Positions 34,090 through 44,667 of a stretch of 64,000 nt of DNA are shown here, piece after piece (position 1 is the stretch's first letter; each line of letters begins with the position of its first letter). Origin of the DNA: Mauremys mutica (lineage: Eukaryota > Chordata > Testudines > Geoemydidae); assembly GCF_020497125.1 (NCBI RefSeq), contig NC_059075.1:66731321-66795320 (forward strand). Reading direction: 5' to 3'. Under the pieces are notes generated by a model that searched no databases, was not told the DNA's origin, and was given only the letters and a program-made list of their open reading frames with translations. The position numbers were made by a program, and so were the translations under genes.

Positions 34090-34395
34090 GCAGGGAGTCC
34101 CAGGGATAGTCAGGCCACAGGGAGGGGGCAGAGGTTGAGGGGGCGGTCAGGAGACAGGGAATGGGGGGGTTGGATTGTGGGCGTTCCAGGGGGGGGGTCT
34201 GTCAGGACTCAGCATGGGGGGGGTGGATAGGGGTTTGGGCAGACAGGGAGCAGGGGTGGGGTCCCAGGGGGGTGGTGGTGGGGGTGTCTCTGTGGGATGG
34301 TGAGGGGACAAGGAGCAGGATGGGTCAGGGAGTCTGAGGGGGGCAGGCAGTCAGGGGGCAGGAAGTGGGTGGGGGTTGGATAGGGGTAGGGCCAG
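34090..34395. repeat. G-rich minisatellite, block 2
   Basis: Imperfect G-rich units ('gggggttggattgtgggc', 'ggtcaggagacagggaatgg') related to block 1 at 32940-33315. Confidence 0.7.
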
Positions 34396-34682
34396 GCTGT
34401 TTGGGAGGCACAGCCTTTCCTACCCTAAAGCTCATTCAGCAGTTTGAGGCTTGCGGAAGAGCCAAGCTGTTAGCTTTTCCATTAGGGCTACCATCCCTTT
34501 CACTTCTCAAATGCCAAATTATAGTCTATATGTAATTTCAGTGCCATAGGGAGATTCATGTCAGGGGAGGGTAGCTTCATTTAAAATTAGCCACTGGGGG
34601 GAGGGATCACATGAGAAGAGCAACCCTACCAAGGGAGACCCCCCCCTCCCCTGCATTCCCTGAGGCTTCAGAGGGGTTAATT

Positions 34683-34900
34683 CAGTGGTTCTCAAACTTT
34701 TGGCCTGGTTACCCTTTCACATAGCAAACCTATGAGTGCGACCCCCCCCCTATAAATTGAAAACACTCTTTTATATATTTAACACTATTATAAATGCTGG
34801 AGTCAAAGCGGGGTTTGAGGTGGAGGCTGACAGCTCATGACCCCCAGTAATAACCTTGTGACCCCCTGAGGGGTCCTGACCTCCAGTTTGAGAACCCATG
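34683..34900. mobile_element. hAT-type MITE, nested
   Basis: Left end CAGTGGTTCTCAAACTTT; minus strand of the right end CATGGGTTCTCAAACTGG. Flanked by GGTTAATT (34675-34682) and GATTAATT (34901-34908), seven of eight bases equal. Inserted within the larger composite at 33705-35990. Confidence 0.8.
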
Positions 34901-35118
34901 GATTAATTTAATTTTAGCACCCTGTGTCCATTCACATGCATGTGCTATTTTGAGCATTTCAGTTTTGACAACATAGGCTCATCCCAGATTCTGGAACAAG
35001 CTCAAATGGTCAGTTCGTGGAGTATGTACATAGTCTATACTAAAGACAAACCCACAGTAACCGTCTCCAGTTTCTGAGGGACCACATGGAGCCAGTCTCT
35101 AGGAAACAGATACATGCA

Positions 35119-35343
35119 TGGAGATTAAGTCCATTAACGGCTATTAGCCAGGATGGGTAAGGAATGGTGTCCCTAGCCTCTCTTTCTCAGAGAGTGGAGA
35201 TGGATGGCAGGAGCCAGATCACTTGATCATTACCTGATAGGTTCACTCCCTCTGGGGCACTTGGCATTGGCCATTGTCAGTAGACAGGATACTGGGCAGG
35301 ATGGCCTTTGGTTTGACCCAGTATGGCTGTTCTTATGTTCTAA
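35119..35343 (+). mobile_element. CR1 LINE 3' end
   Basis: Sense copy running from 'agtccattaacggctattag' to the family end 'ggctgttcttatgttcta'. Matches the 3' end of the CR1 copy ending at 47768 and, in reverse, 11957-12135. Confidence 0.85.
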
Positions 35344-35999
35344 CCTAAATGAACCCAAAGTTATGGAGACAGATATGAGTCAAGGAAGCCAGCAGAGTAT
35401 CAGAAACCTGGAAAAATCTCTGCTTGGATGGGCTCAGGTGTTTGGTTACAAGCTGAGGTGGTTCAAAAGGTTTGGATTTTTTTTTAAGCAGAATTTTTTA
35501 TTGTTTCTTTAAACAATCAAACACAGCAAGCAGCAAATATTTGGCCACACACTTCTGAAACCTCAAACCATGTTCAGGTTTTGGCAGACTAATTTCAGCT
35601 TTTCAATTAAAAAAACCACAACAAATTTTGAAGGAAAGCAGACATTGTCCTTGATTTTTTTTCTGCTTTTTAAAACCCCCTAGTTTTCAATCCAGAAAAA
35701 GTTTTGATGGAAAATATTTGTCTAACACTTTTAATGAGCTTTAGTGCCTTTTAGCACTAGTTGATGCTGAGAACCAGTGATACCTTGTAAAGAAGTTTTC
35801 TCAAAACTGGGTTTGTGGCGAAATGCGGAAGGTTTATTTTTCCCAGGAGCGCCCGTAGGGGGGAGCAAGTGGGGCAATTTGCCATGGGCCCCGCAAGGGC
35901 CCCCAAGATAATATAGTATTGCAATTTTTTATAGAAGGGGCCCCCAAAATTTCTTTGCCCCAGGCCCCCTGAATTCTCTGGGCGGCCCTGCCATTGGGC

Positions 36000-36900
36000 A
36001 TGACTTGTCCTGCCACAGCCTGTTCTGCATCAGTTTTGTTAATACACTGAAGACTTCTGTTTCCAGGATCTGTCAATCATGTGTCTTTCACCACAACTGA
36101 ATTTTTTAAAAAATGCATTGGCATGTTTTAGTTCTAATATTTAAAAGGAGGAGAATGTAACACTAGGTTCAGAAGTAGTATTATATGTTCCAGTAATTTG
36201 CCTAATTGACAGCTCATTAGAAACAATGAAAATCATGTGATTAATGAAAAGCCAGCATAACTGTTGGGGGAAACCATCTCTTGTATCCTTTCCCCTCACC
36301 CTTCCTTTGATTTGGGTGTGTTCTTTGTTAATTTAGATTGTAAACACTTCAGGGCAAAGACTCTTTTCCTATATGTACAATATTTAGAAAACTTTAGCTA
36401 TTGCCACATGCATAAAAATTGTTATGCTAGAAGGTGTTAATGGCTTCCATAAAGTGTGTCTTTGATCTATACATCAGTTTCAAACCTGGTCAAAGTCTGT
36501 GAGTATACTAAGCATCCTTTTTTCATGCTAAATGGAAGGAGCAATTAAGCCTCTTTATGGAACAATAGAATGGAACGTGAGTCAATAGAAGCTACTGCCC
36601 AAGGCAATTGGCAACATGGCAAAGTCTGAGCAGGACCAAGCTGGTTGGTGTGAGGGGTTTCCCTGGAACTGATTGTAAACACAGGGGGCTATTAGATTGT
36701 TTTTGGCAAGCTGTGTGTCTTTGTTAAAGCAACCAGAAAGTTAGAGAAGCAGTCATGAGTATGGCACAAAGCTGGAGTAGAGACAGAACTCCTTGGGGCA
36801 TGGGACTGGCTGGAAAGGCGGGTCTAGAAAATGTGAGCAAGGAAACTACATGCTATTGTTTGTTCCTACTGTGTTCAGGGAAACAGGACTCACTGTACAT
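36000..36900. other. Intergenic, little recognised
   Basis: No gene. The stretch 'tttagattgtaaacacttca' at about 36334 resembles the CORE-SINE/L2 tail but is too short to delimit. Confidence 0.45.
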
Positions 36901-36904
36901 TCTT

Positions 36905-37610
36905 TAGAAGTAGCAAAGAATCCTGTGGCACCTTATAGACTAAGGGCTTGGCTACACTTACAAATTTGCAGCGCTGCAGCAGGGTGTGAAAACACACCCT
37001 CTGCAGCGCTGCAAATTGCGGCGCTACAAAGCGCCAGTGTAGTCAAAGCCCCAGCGCTGGGAGCCGCGCTCCCAGCGCTGTCCGTTATTCCCCACAGGGA
37101 AGTGGAGTACGGACAGCGCTGGGAGAGTTTTCTCCCAGCGCTGGCGCTTTGATTACACTTAGCGCTTCAAAGCGCTGCCGCAGCAGCGCTTTGAAATGCA
37201 AGTGTAGCCAAAGCCTTACAGACGTTTTGCAGCATGAGCTTTCATGGGTGAATACCCACTTCTTTGGATGCAAGCAGTGGAAATTTCCAGGGGCAGGTGT
37301 ATATATAAGCAAGCAAGAAGCAAGCTAGAGATAACAAGGTTAGATCAATCAGGGAGGATGAGGCCCTGTTCCAGCAGTTGAGGTGTGAAAACCAAGGGAG
37401 GAGAAACTGGTTCTGTAATTGGCAAGCCATTCACAGTCTTTGTTTAGTCCTGAGCTGATGGTGTTAAATTTGCAGATGAACTGGAGCTCAGCAGTTTCTC
37501 TTTGAAGTCTGGTCCTAAAGTTTTTTTGCTGTAGGATGGCCACCTTAAGATCTGCTATTGTGTGGCCAGGGAGGTTGAAGTGTTCTCCTACAGGTTTGTG
37601 TACATTCTTT
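36905..37610 (-). mobile_element. Penelope-like element fragment (GIY-YIG end)
   Basis: On the minus strand from about 37580 downward, a frame reads GEHFNLPGHTIADLKVAILQ, then a basic segment and QFICKFNTISSGLNKDCEW. The HFNLPGH...D(L/M) pattern followed by a charged segment and a KFNT-GLN motif is characteristic of the C-terminal end of the GIY-YIG endonuclease region in Penelope-like retroelements. The non-coding tail continues to 36905 ('tgaaagctcatgctgcaaaa' on the minus strand). A Harbinger MITE interrupts the tail at 36944-37215. It is a 5'-truncated relic; the reverse transcriptase part is absent. Confidence 0.6.
36944..37215. mobile_element. Harbinger-like MITE nested in Penelope-like tail
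   Basis: Left end GGGCTTGGCTACACTTAC; minus strand of the right end GGCTTTGGCTACACTTGC. Flanked by TAA (36941-36943) and TTA (37216-37218). Many GCGCTG/CAGCGC motifs make it strongly self-complementary. Shorter relative of 5681-6404. Confidence 0.75.
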
Positions 37611-37614
37611 GTTA

Positions 37615-39915
37615 ACCAACAGGATTGCTCTAAAGGAACACCTGAATCATTTAATCAATGTTTCCACTTAACAAACAACCTGCCAAGGCCCTGACTATTG
37701 GCTAACCACTAGGGCCAAAGGGGAAAAGATGGCTACAGAAATGAGCATGTATTGTTATTACCATAATTTAAAACTCTAGGTGCAGAGTGTGGTGGCTTTA
37801 GTGTTTCATGACTATAATGAGGAACTAGTAAGCTTCTCCATGTCTCTTAAGCCATGCAATTCTAGCCTCTCCTGCTGTGTCTGATCTGGCCCTGTGAAGG
37901 CTGATTTTTCAGAAGTACTTAACACCCACAACTCTAATCAAAGTCAGTGGGAGATCAGCATTTCTGAAAAGCAGGCCTATCTTGACTACTCATTCTGGGC
38001 TCAGCTTGCAAAATCACAAAGTAAAGTATGCGAATAGGCTCACTGATTTTTAATGGCATTAGGTACGAGAATAAAGTTACTTGTGTGTATGTTTATAGGA
38101 TTTGGCTGCACCTTAATGTATCCACTAGTTTTTTGTTGAGACAACCAAACTCACTTCATTTATCCTCATAACAAAAAGCTAGTCCATTAGCCTATAGTGC
38201 CATCTAGCCTCCTTGTCTTCTCATCTCTTGGAAATTTCATAAGTGTGGTATGAATATTTGGGAGGAAACATCTGATGATATTCATGGGACCATTTCTTTC
38301 CCGATGAAAATATATTTATTAGTACTAGTAAAAAGTGTTTCCTCAATATTTTGAAAAATGTTGACACTCTATTACCTGGTTGAAAAACAGGAAAAAAATG
38401 AGAAATTTACTTCAAAACTTGGAAATTTCTTGAGTAGCTACTGTAATTCTCAAAATCCACAAAACTGAGCAAATTATAAGGAAGAAAGCAGACAAGGTGT
38501 ATGACTATTATATTTCCAGCATGATTTATTCCCAAGTGCTTTACAAATGTGATAGGAATCATATCAGAAGCATCCATCTCTGGGGTGGAATGGCAAAGTT
38601 GTTAGTAGCGTACAACCACATTTCATAGCTCTTCATAACAGAAAATGCAGAAGAATATTGTATGAGAGTTGAAGTGAAGGGAGAATGTAGGGTGGAGGTC
38701 CAAGATTAAAATTGTCAGGTGACTCAGGTTAGCATCCCTACTTTTGAGGGGAAAAGTGCCACAAGTCTTTTACTAAGTGGCCAGAAAAAGTGGGTCAAAT
38801 CTGGTGAAACAATCCATTTCTCTTCAATGCACTTAATTCAGACATGTTGGAATTGTAAGTAACTTTCACGTACCTACTAACAACATGTACATTTAATCAA
38901 GAAGGCTCCTTGATTTTCTGCAGTCCTGTGGAAACAGAGATACACCTTTTCATTGTGTCTTCATTAGCCATAATGCTCCTCCATTCAGCATAGAAAGAAA
39001 TTGGCGCACAGCCCTTTTGTGAATGACTGCAAATGAAGGCTAAACCTGCTTGGGGGGGGGCACCATATTTTGAAGTAAACAAAATAGACAGGAACAGAAA
39101 TCATGTGCACACTGCTGCAGGCCCTCTGTGCTGTGGACTATCTTCCAATTAGTTTTATATTGCAAAGTAACACTGCAAAATGATCTCATGGAAAACCGGA
39201 TTGTACATGACAGTATTACTAGGACTCTCATACAAATTTCAGCTTCCATTATAGTGGTATCCACTAATATGAGTAAGACAGATATATGCTATGTACACCT
39301 GGACACACAATTTTAACTTCTTGAGGACAATTCTTTTTTGTTCCTCATCAGGCTCCTCTGCTGGATCTTGCTGTCTAACTGTTCCTCCTGTATTAGTGGT
39401 CTTTCTGTATGGAAGCAAATCTAGCTGGTGTATTTTGGATTGGCAGAGAACATCTATCAGCCAATCAATATATGCATTGCAAATTGTTAGCTATGTCACC
39501 TGTCCACTATCACTGATTATACGCAGGCATCTATTAGAATTTCCATTATAACCCTAGATGGCTCACTAGGTTAATACAAAAGCCCTTCAAAATTCCTTTA
39601 AAGCCAGACTAGTGCTGTCTGCCCTGAGAGATGCTGTGAATCAATTCAAGGAGCTAGAAAATGAAAGCATAATCTCCTTTGTTGCCCCTAGGGAATGAGC
39701 TGCATGCTTTCTGTGGGCAACTAATCAGAAAGTGAGGTACTTGTTTTGGGGGAGATTAAACAAGGGCTGACACTTTGAAAATATAGATCAATATCTCATT
39801 CCCCAAAATTAAAGACTTTTTTGGGGGGAGAGGGGGTAAAATTTGGGAGAAAATATATGCACCAATTGGCTTTGACACAGATTTACCAGCAGGTGGTGTT
39901 GGATAGGATATCTTA
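37615..39915. other. Intergenic, no gene seen
   Basis: AT-leaning sequence with no supported gene. An 8-9 base G run sits near 39052-39060. Confidence 0.5.
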
Positions 39916-39928
39916 GCAGCCTTTAGTA

Positions 39929-40239
39929 CAGGGGTCAGCAACCTTTCAGAAGTGTTGTGCTGAGTCTTCATTTATTCACTCTGATTTAAGGTTTCGCATG
40001 CCAGTAATATATTTTAATGTTTTTAGACTGTCTCTTTCTATAAGTCTATAATATATAACTAAACTATTGTTATATGTAAAGTAAATAAGGTTTTAAAAGT
40101 GTTTAAGAAGCTTCATTTAAAATTAAACTAAAATGCAGAGCCCCCTGGACCGGTGGCCAGGACCTGGGCAGTGTGAGTGCCACTGAAAATCAGCTCATGT
40201 GCCCCCTTTGGCACGCATGCCATAGGTTGCCTTCCCCTG
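39929..40239. mobile_element. hAT-type MITE, family A copy 2
   Basis: Starts CAGGGGTCAGCAACC, minus-strand end CAGGGGAAGGCAACC, flanked by identical CTTTAGTA at 39921-39928 and 40240-40247. Near-copy of 17432-17740, including 'gtctataatatataactaaa' and 'gtgccactgaaaatcagctc'. Confidence 0.9.
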
Positions 40240-40560
40240 CTTTAGTACATTGAAAGGCTTTTCTACAGTTTCTTTGTAGAGTGGCTAGTGCACCAACAGG
40301 GTTTTTTTCAATACATTATTGACCAGATACTGCAGCAGCTCAAAGATTTCTCATGTTATCTGAGTGATATAATAGCTTTGGAGAAATCCATGGAAAGGCA
40401 ATTGTGTAAATTGGATAATAATCATTCAGACTAGGCTATGGAATGGTGTGTCTGTCATTACCCAGTGTACTTCACTACCTGGCCAGTTCATGTGGCTGCA
40501 TGGTCACAAACACACACCAGCTTGTTATCTTTCACCAAGATGTGTATTCTTTTCTTACAA

Positions 40561-40840
40561 AGTAACAAGTCCTTCCTGAACGGGCTGACAGGGAAGCTGG
40601 TGATGGTGAAGCTGAAGTGGGGGATGGAGTACAAGGGCTACCTGGTGTCTGTCGATGGCTACATGAACATGGAGCTTGCAAACACAGAAGGATATATAGA
40701 TGGTGTATTGTCAGGACACCTTGGTGAAGTTTTGATAAGATGTAACAATGTCCTGTACATCAGAGGAGTAGAAGAAGATGGAGAAATGAGAGAATAAATG
40801 TGTAGATTTCTGGAAAATAAAGATCAGTTTTTCAGAAAAA
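40561..40840 (+). pseudogene. SNRPF: SNRPF processed copy, 5'-truncated
   Basis: SNRPF (SmF) is a subunit of the heptameric Sm ring of spliceosomal snRNPs. An open frame to the TAA at 40795-40797 matches SNRPF from about residue 6 to the C-terminus without introns, starting [20 protein letters not shown]. It keeps the Sm1 [11 protein letters not shown] and Sm2 [11 protein letters not shown] motifs. An AATAAA follows at 40816-40821 and a short A-rich stretch at 40837-40842, fitting a reverse-transcribed mRNA. Differences from the family: the N-terminal MSLPLNPK region is missing or replaced, Pro is Leu in GKLVM, and the glutamate run before the DGEMRE end is shortened. The frame extends upstream to an ATG at 40438, but that part is unrelated. 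No disabling stop or shift is present, so it is either a young pseudogene or, less likely, an expressed retrogene. Confidence 0.88.
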
Positions 40841-40849
40841 AGTATAATG

Positions 40850-41830
40850 CTGGTTTAGGGCAAGGGGCTTCCCTGCAGCCTTTACTCCTCAGCCCAAACT
40901 TGCCCTCTGAGCTTCCTTCAGACTATCTCCTTTGCTGCCTGTTCCTTCTACGTATATTCTCCCAATTACTTGGTTAGTCTAATGATTACCACCCAGCTGC
41001 TCATAATCCCCCAAGGGAAAGTTTAACTGCCTCCATCTTGGCCTGCAGACTTCTTCAGGCTGCAGCAGTGTCAGGTGATCAGGGTGCTGCTAATAGTGCC
41101 CTGTTAAGAAAAGTGAAGTAAATAGTTTTCTCAGGATAATACAAACATTTGGACACCAACGTGATTGTCAAGAAACGTATACAGTGAAGGAGAAAAAATG
41201 GAGATAGCATGCTATCTACCAGTTGTACTAGACTGCAGGATTTCCTTGCAAAATGCTAAATTAAAAATAATCTTATGCTTGCCTGTGCTGGTAAAACCTC
41301 TTTCTCATAGGTAAAGAATGAAAATTAGGAATGGTCATGAGAATACAAAACAGCATTTAATACCACTAAAATGTTATCATCTGCACCTCATGTTTTATGC
41401 AGAGACTGCAAAAGAGACTTTAGATGTAGTATTTGGAATAATGAAATTCTATTAATACAGCATAATACCTGAACTCATATCCTTATATTTCTTGACTCAA
41501 GACTTGTATTTTTTCTAGAAGCTACTAGACAGTAGCAACAGTGTATGATTTTGTTTCTGTATCGCTATGATGTTGATAAATTAAGTGTCCTGTCTTCTGG
41601 AGAAAATGCTGGTCTTTAAAGATTATAGGGAAGGAGGAGAAGGAGGAATTTGCTAACAAAGGAAAGTTTATCTTGGCCTGATTCTATGCTCAGGAGAAGA
41701 AAGTAGGAAACAGAGAGAGAGTCAAATAGAGCAGATGCTAGCTAAGCAGTTAGGAGACTCTGGTAAATCTGCAGAGTTCAAAGGGACAGTGTCAATTTGA
41801 GAAGCTTCAAACAAAAAGTCTCTGAAGAGA
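40850..41830. other. Intergenic, nothing recognised
   Basis: No gene or clear repeat. Confidence 0.5.
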
Positions 41831-41839
41831 GGAAAGGAT

Positions 41840-42110
41840 GTTTTTGTGGTTCTGGCACTGGGCTAGGACTGAAGAGATCTCTGTTCATTTGCTGACTGTG
41901 CCACAGGCTTTTTGTATGACCTTGAGCAGATCACTTAACACCTCAGTTCCACATTTGAAAAACCATAATAATACTTCCTTTCTCCCAGCCTTTGTTTGTC
42001 TTGTATATTTAGACTACTAGCTTTTACTAGCAGGAACTGTCTCTTCCTGTGTATTTGTGCAGGGCCCTTTGCAATGAGGATCTGATCTTGTCTGGGGCCT
42101 CTGGGTGCTT
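41840..42110 (+). repeat. MIR / CORE-SINE copy, nearly full length
   Basis: Contains 'tatgaccttgagcagatcac', 'ttaacacctcagttccacat', then a tail with 'cttgtatatttagactacta', 'gtgcagggccctttgcaatg' and 'ggggcctctgggtgctt'. The order is that of a MIR-type SINE with the reptilian tail. Confidence 0.75.
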
Positions 42111-42554
42111 ATCCAAAGAAGCAAGTGGTGAAAGACCCTCCAGAAATACTAAAATATATATCTGCTCAGCCTCTGTGATATGTAGTGTGAATTATTGTTA
42201 CCATGCAATCTCTTTCCATGAACTGTGATGGCTCCTTTGAAACCATTACCGACTGTGCTGTGAATACATACTTCTTGATATTATTAATACGAAATTTTAT
42301 TGTTCAGGAGTGGGTGTTAATACAAAGGTTCAGCATTTATATGTCTATTTCCAGATTTAAAAATATCATTGAGATCCCCTTTCATCTGGAGATATATATT
42401 TATTGATTTACAGCAACCTTATTACAATCTTGTGTTGCAAACGAAAAGATAAAAGCCCAAACCTCAAAATGCTTGACAATCAGGAACCTGTAGCTGGAAT
42501 TACAAACCAAAACTGAAACACTGAAGTCTGGAACTACTCAGTGCAGGTTTCAAC

Positions 42555-42710
42555 CAGTGCTTAACTTGTAATGAAAGAGGTGCTGGGTCTCAAGCAATTT
42601 TTTTACATTGATAACTGAGGCAGCAAGCCCAGAGCTGCATGGGATATGAGCTGCCAAGCTTAGAGGCGCTCGGCTCAGCCCTGCAAAGCCCTGGCACAAA
42701 TTAAGCACTG
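42555..42710. mobile_element. Short hAT-type MITE
   Basis: Left end CAGTGCTTAACTTGTA; minus strand of the right end CAGTGCTTAATTTGTG. Flanked by GTTTCAAC (42547-42554) and GTTTCAAT (42711-42718), seven of eight equal. 156 bp, non-coding. Confidence 0.8.
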
Positions 42711-42719
42711 GTTTCAATA

Positions 42720-43720
42720 CAAACATTAATTCTGCTCTCTTATCCCCAACCACTGTCCTTCATTTAACTTTAAGCCCCAAAATGTATCCTGGATAAAACC
42801 CTGCAAACTGACCCATGAACTGTGAAACCATCCAATAATAAAAGGCTGGGGACCTTTTTGGTACAGACCAAAGGCCACAACATTTTACATAGTGCTTTTC
42901 ACAATGGTCTAGACAAACCATCCCAGTCCTTGGCTGGATATCCCACTCCCATTCACCCTCCCAATATTGGTCAGAAACCCTATACTCAAGATTCAGGTCA
43001 GAGATCAACTAGCTCTGTAACAGATATATGGTTGCACAATGGGAGGTGAATATAAACATCTCTTAAATAATCACAGTGAAGCCTGTAATGCTCCAAGAGC
43101 CAGTCTACAGAGCTCAAGTACTGATCTACCAGGTGGTTTACTACTGAAGATGGAATAAGTGAAACACAACATTTTGCTCCTTCACAAACGCTGCAGCCTT
43201 CCTTGGGAATCTGATGAAATGTTGCCTCCAGTGTTTGACTCTATTTCATGCTACTTAAAAAAAAATAGACTCCTGGTTAATGTACTTAGAATGGGATAAT
43301 AATGACAGCTGTATGTAAGCAAGAGTATTGTGTGGAATCCAAAATGACAAGTTGTCAAAAATAGTAATGGACAACTGAGAAGTGCACCTGACATGCTTAT
43401 AAGACACATTAATGGTGGGTTGGTGGAACAGATGTAGAAATTTTTTCAAGGCACCTTCTGCTACTGGTAACAGAGACGTGATTATCTTCTCTGATCTATG
43501 CATAAAGTCTCCCACAATGTTATGTTGTCCCTTTAGTTCCAAATGAAATATAAAAACTTGTGTGCTAGTGCACTGCAGTGTCATCTGGAAGGAACCTGAG
43601 GATGACTTCAAGTGAGAGAAATATTGTTGTTCCTCTTCTCTCATCTACACTATTAATCAGATTAATAGGTACCGGTAATTACTGAAGTTCAATGTCTGAT
43701 TCTTGTTTTTTTTAAAGAAT
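42720..43720. other. Intergenic, nothing recognised
   Basis: No gene. Open frames on the minus strand near 43255-43644 have no family features. Confidence 0.45.
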
Positions 43721-43727
43721 TTGTTAA

Positions 43728-44336
43728 TGTTGACATTGTCGTGGAAAAATTGACCACACCGTTGATTTTGGGTCAGACACACTGAGGCACCTTTATTAGG
43801 GTACACAATACAATTATGCATAAAGGGAAGGTCGGCGTATCCCCAAGCAAGGGGGGTTAGCCGCCTTGTCTTTAACAGATTTTCACCAAGCTTATAAAGG
43901 CTAAAACCACAAAGCATAATTACACATCACACACATTACACGTTACCAACTCCTTATTTGGCATACTTTCTTACTTTTAGCGAGCCTGTCACCATCTAGG
44001 GCTTTTCCTGCTATTGTCCCAAATGTGGTTTTCGTTGGTAGTCTGCCTGCCTGTAAGACCCCTGCTTGCGGTCACTTCTGCAAAAGCTCTTGCTAGACTC
44101 TGCGTATTACAGCTGGGCACCTTAGGGCCGCTTGGTTCCTCTTTTTGCTTTACTTCCTGGTGCCCTTTATACAGACAAACACATTTTGCAGAAGTATTAA
44201 ACTCATTGCTTATATATGCTAGTAGGGCAAGGGGTTAAGGCCTACAAATTACGCCAAGCAGCAACGGGGGGTTAAGGTACGCTTAAAATTCTGGGCCTAT
44301 AAGCGGGGTGGGTGGGGGATATTTTCCCTATCAACA
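43728..44336 (-). mobile_element. Solo LTR, antisense, TTAA TSD
   Basis: On the minus strand it starts TGTTGATAGGGAAAATATCC and ends GACAATGTCAACA, a TG...CA LTR with inverted TGTTGA/TCAACA termini. TTAA flanks both sides (43724-43727, 44337-44340), a 4-bp duplication. A polyadenylation signal (minus strand AATAAA, plus 'tttatt' at about 43792) and the following 'gtgcctcagtgtgtctgacc' fit R/U5. 609 bp, no internal genes, so it is probably a solo LTR of an old retrovirus-like element. Confidence 0.75.
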
Positions 44337-44512
44337 TTAAATATTGTTTAATAACACCTTGGACTTCTTTGATATTCATGAATGGGTAGTGCTATAGCAG
44401 TTTATAAATACTATTTCAGCTTCAAGATACATACATTGAACCACAGAGTCTAAAGTCATAATTTGCAAACTTGGCTGAGTAAAGTTAAACACATAAATAC
44501 AATTTTCCTGTT

Positions 44513-44667
44513 GGGGTATATCTACACTGCAATAATAGAGCTGTGGCACAGCTGAACTGCCAGGCTCACTTGACTCGAGCTGCAAGGCTATAAAATTTCA
44601 GTGTAGACATCTGGGTTTGGGCTGGAGCCTAGGATCCAACCTGAGCCTGGAAGTCTACACTTACTAC
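44513..44667. mobile_element. MITE-like repeat fragment
   Basis: Starts 'ggggtatatctacactgcaa' and includes 'tttcagtgtagacatctggg' and ends 'ggaagtctacacttact'. Related to 20081-20320. Confidence 0.45.

Larger units (their letters stand above)
33705..35990. mobile_element. hAT-bounded 2.3-kb composite element
   Basis: Ends CAGGGCCGCCTGGGGG (left) and, on the minus strand, CAGGGCCGCCCAGAGA (right), flanked by identical 8-bp CCATTGGG at 33697-33704 and 35991-35998. The interior holds a GC palindrome, a G-rich minisatellite, another hAT element and a CR1 tail. A second left-end-like copy ('gcaagtggggcaatttgcc') lies at about 35863, near the right end. No transposase is visible. Confidence 0.6.

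Noticed and set aside
33700..34090. CpG island promoter
   Set aside because: CpG-rich but made of a palindrome and hAT end sequence, with no exon nearby; better explained as repeat DNA.
40438..40560. Upstream part of the SNRPF open frame as its true N-terminus
   Set aside because: The 41 codons have no similarity to SNRPF and precede the point where homology begins.
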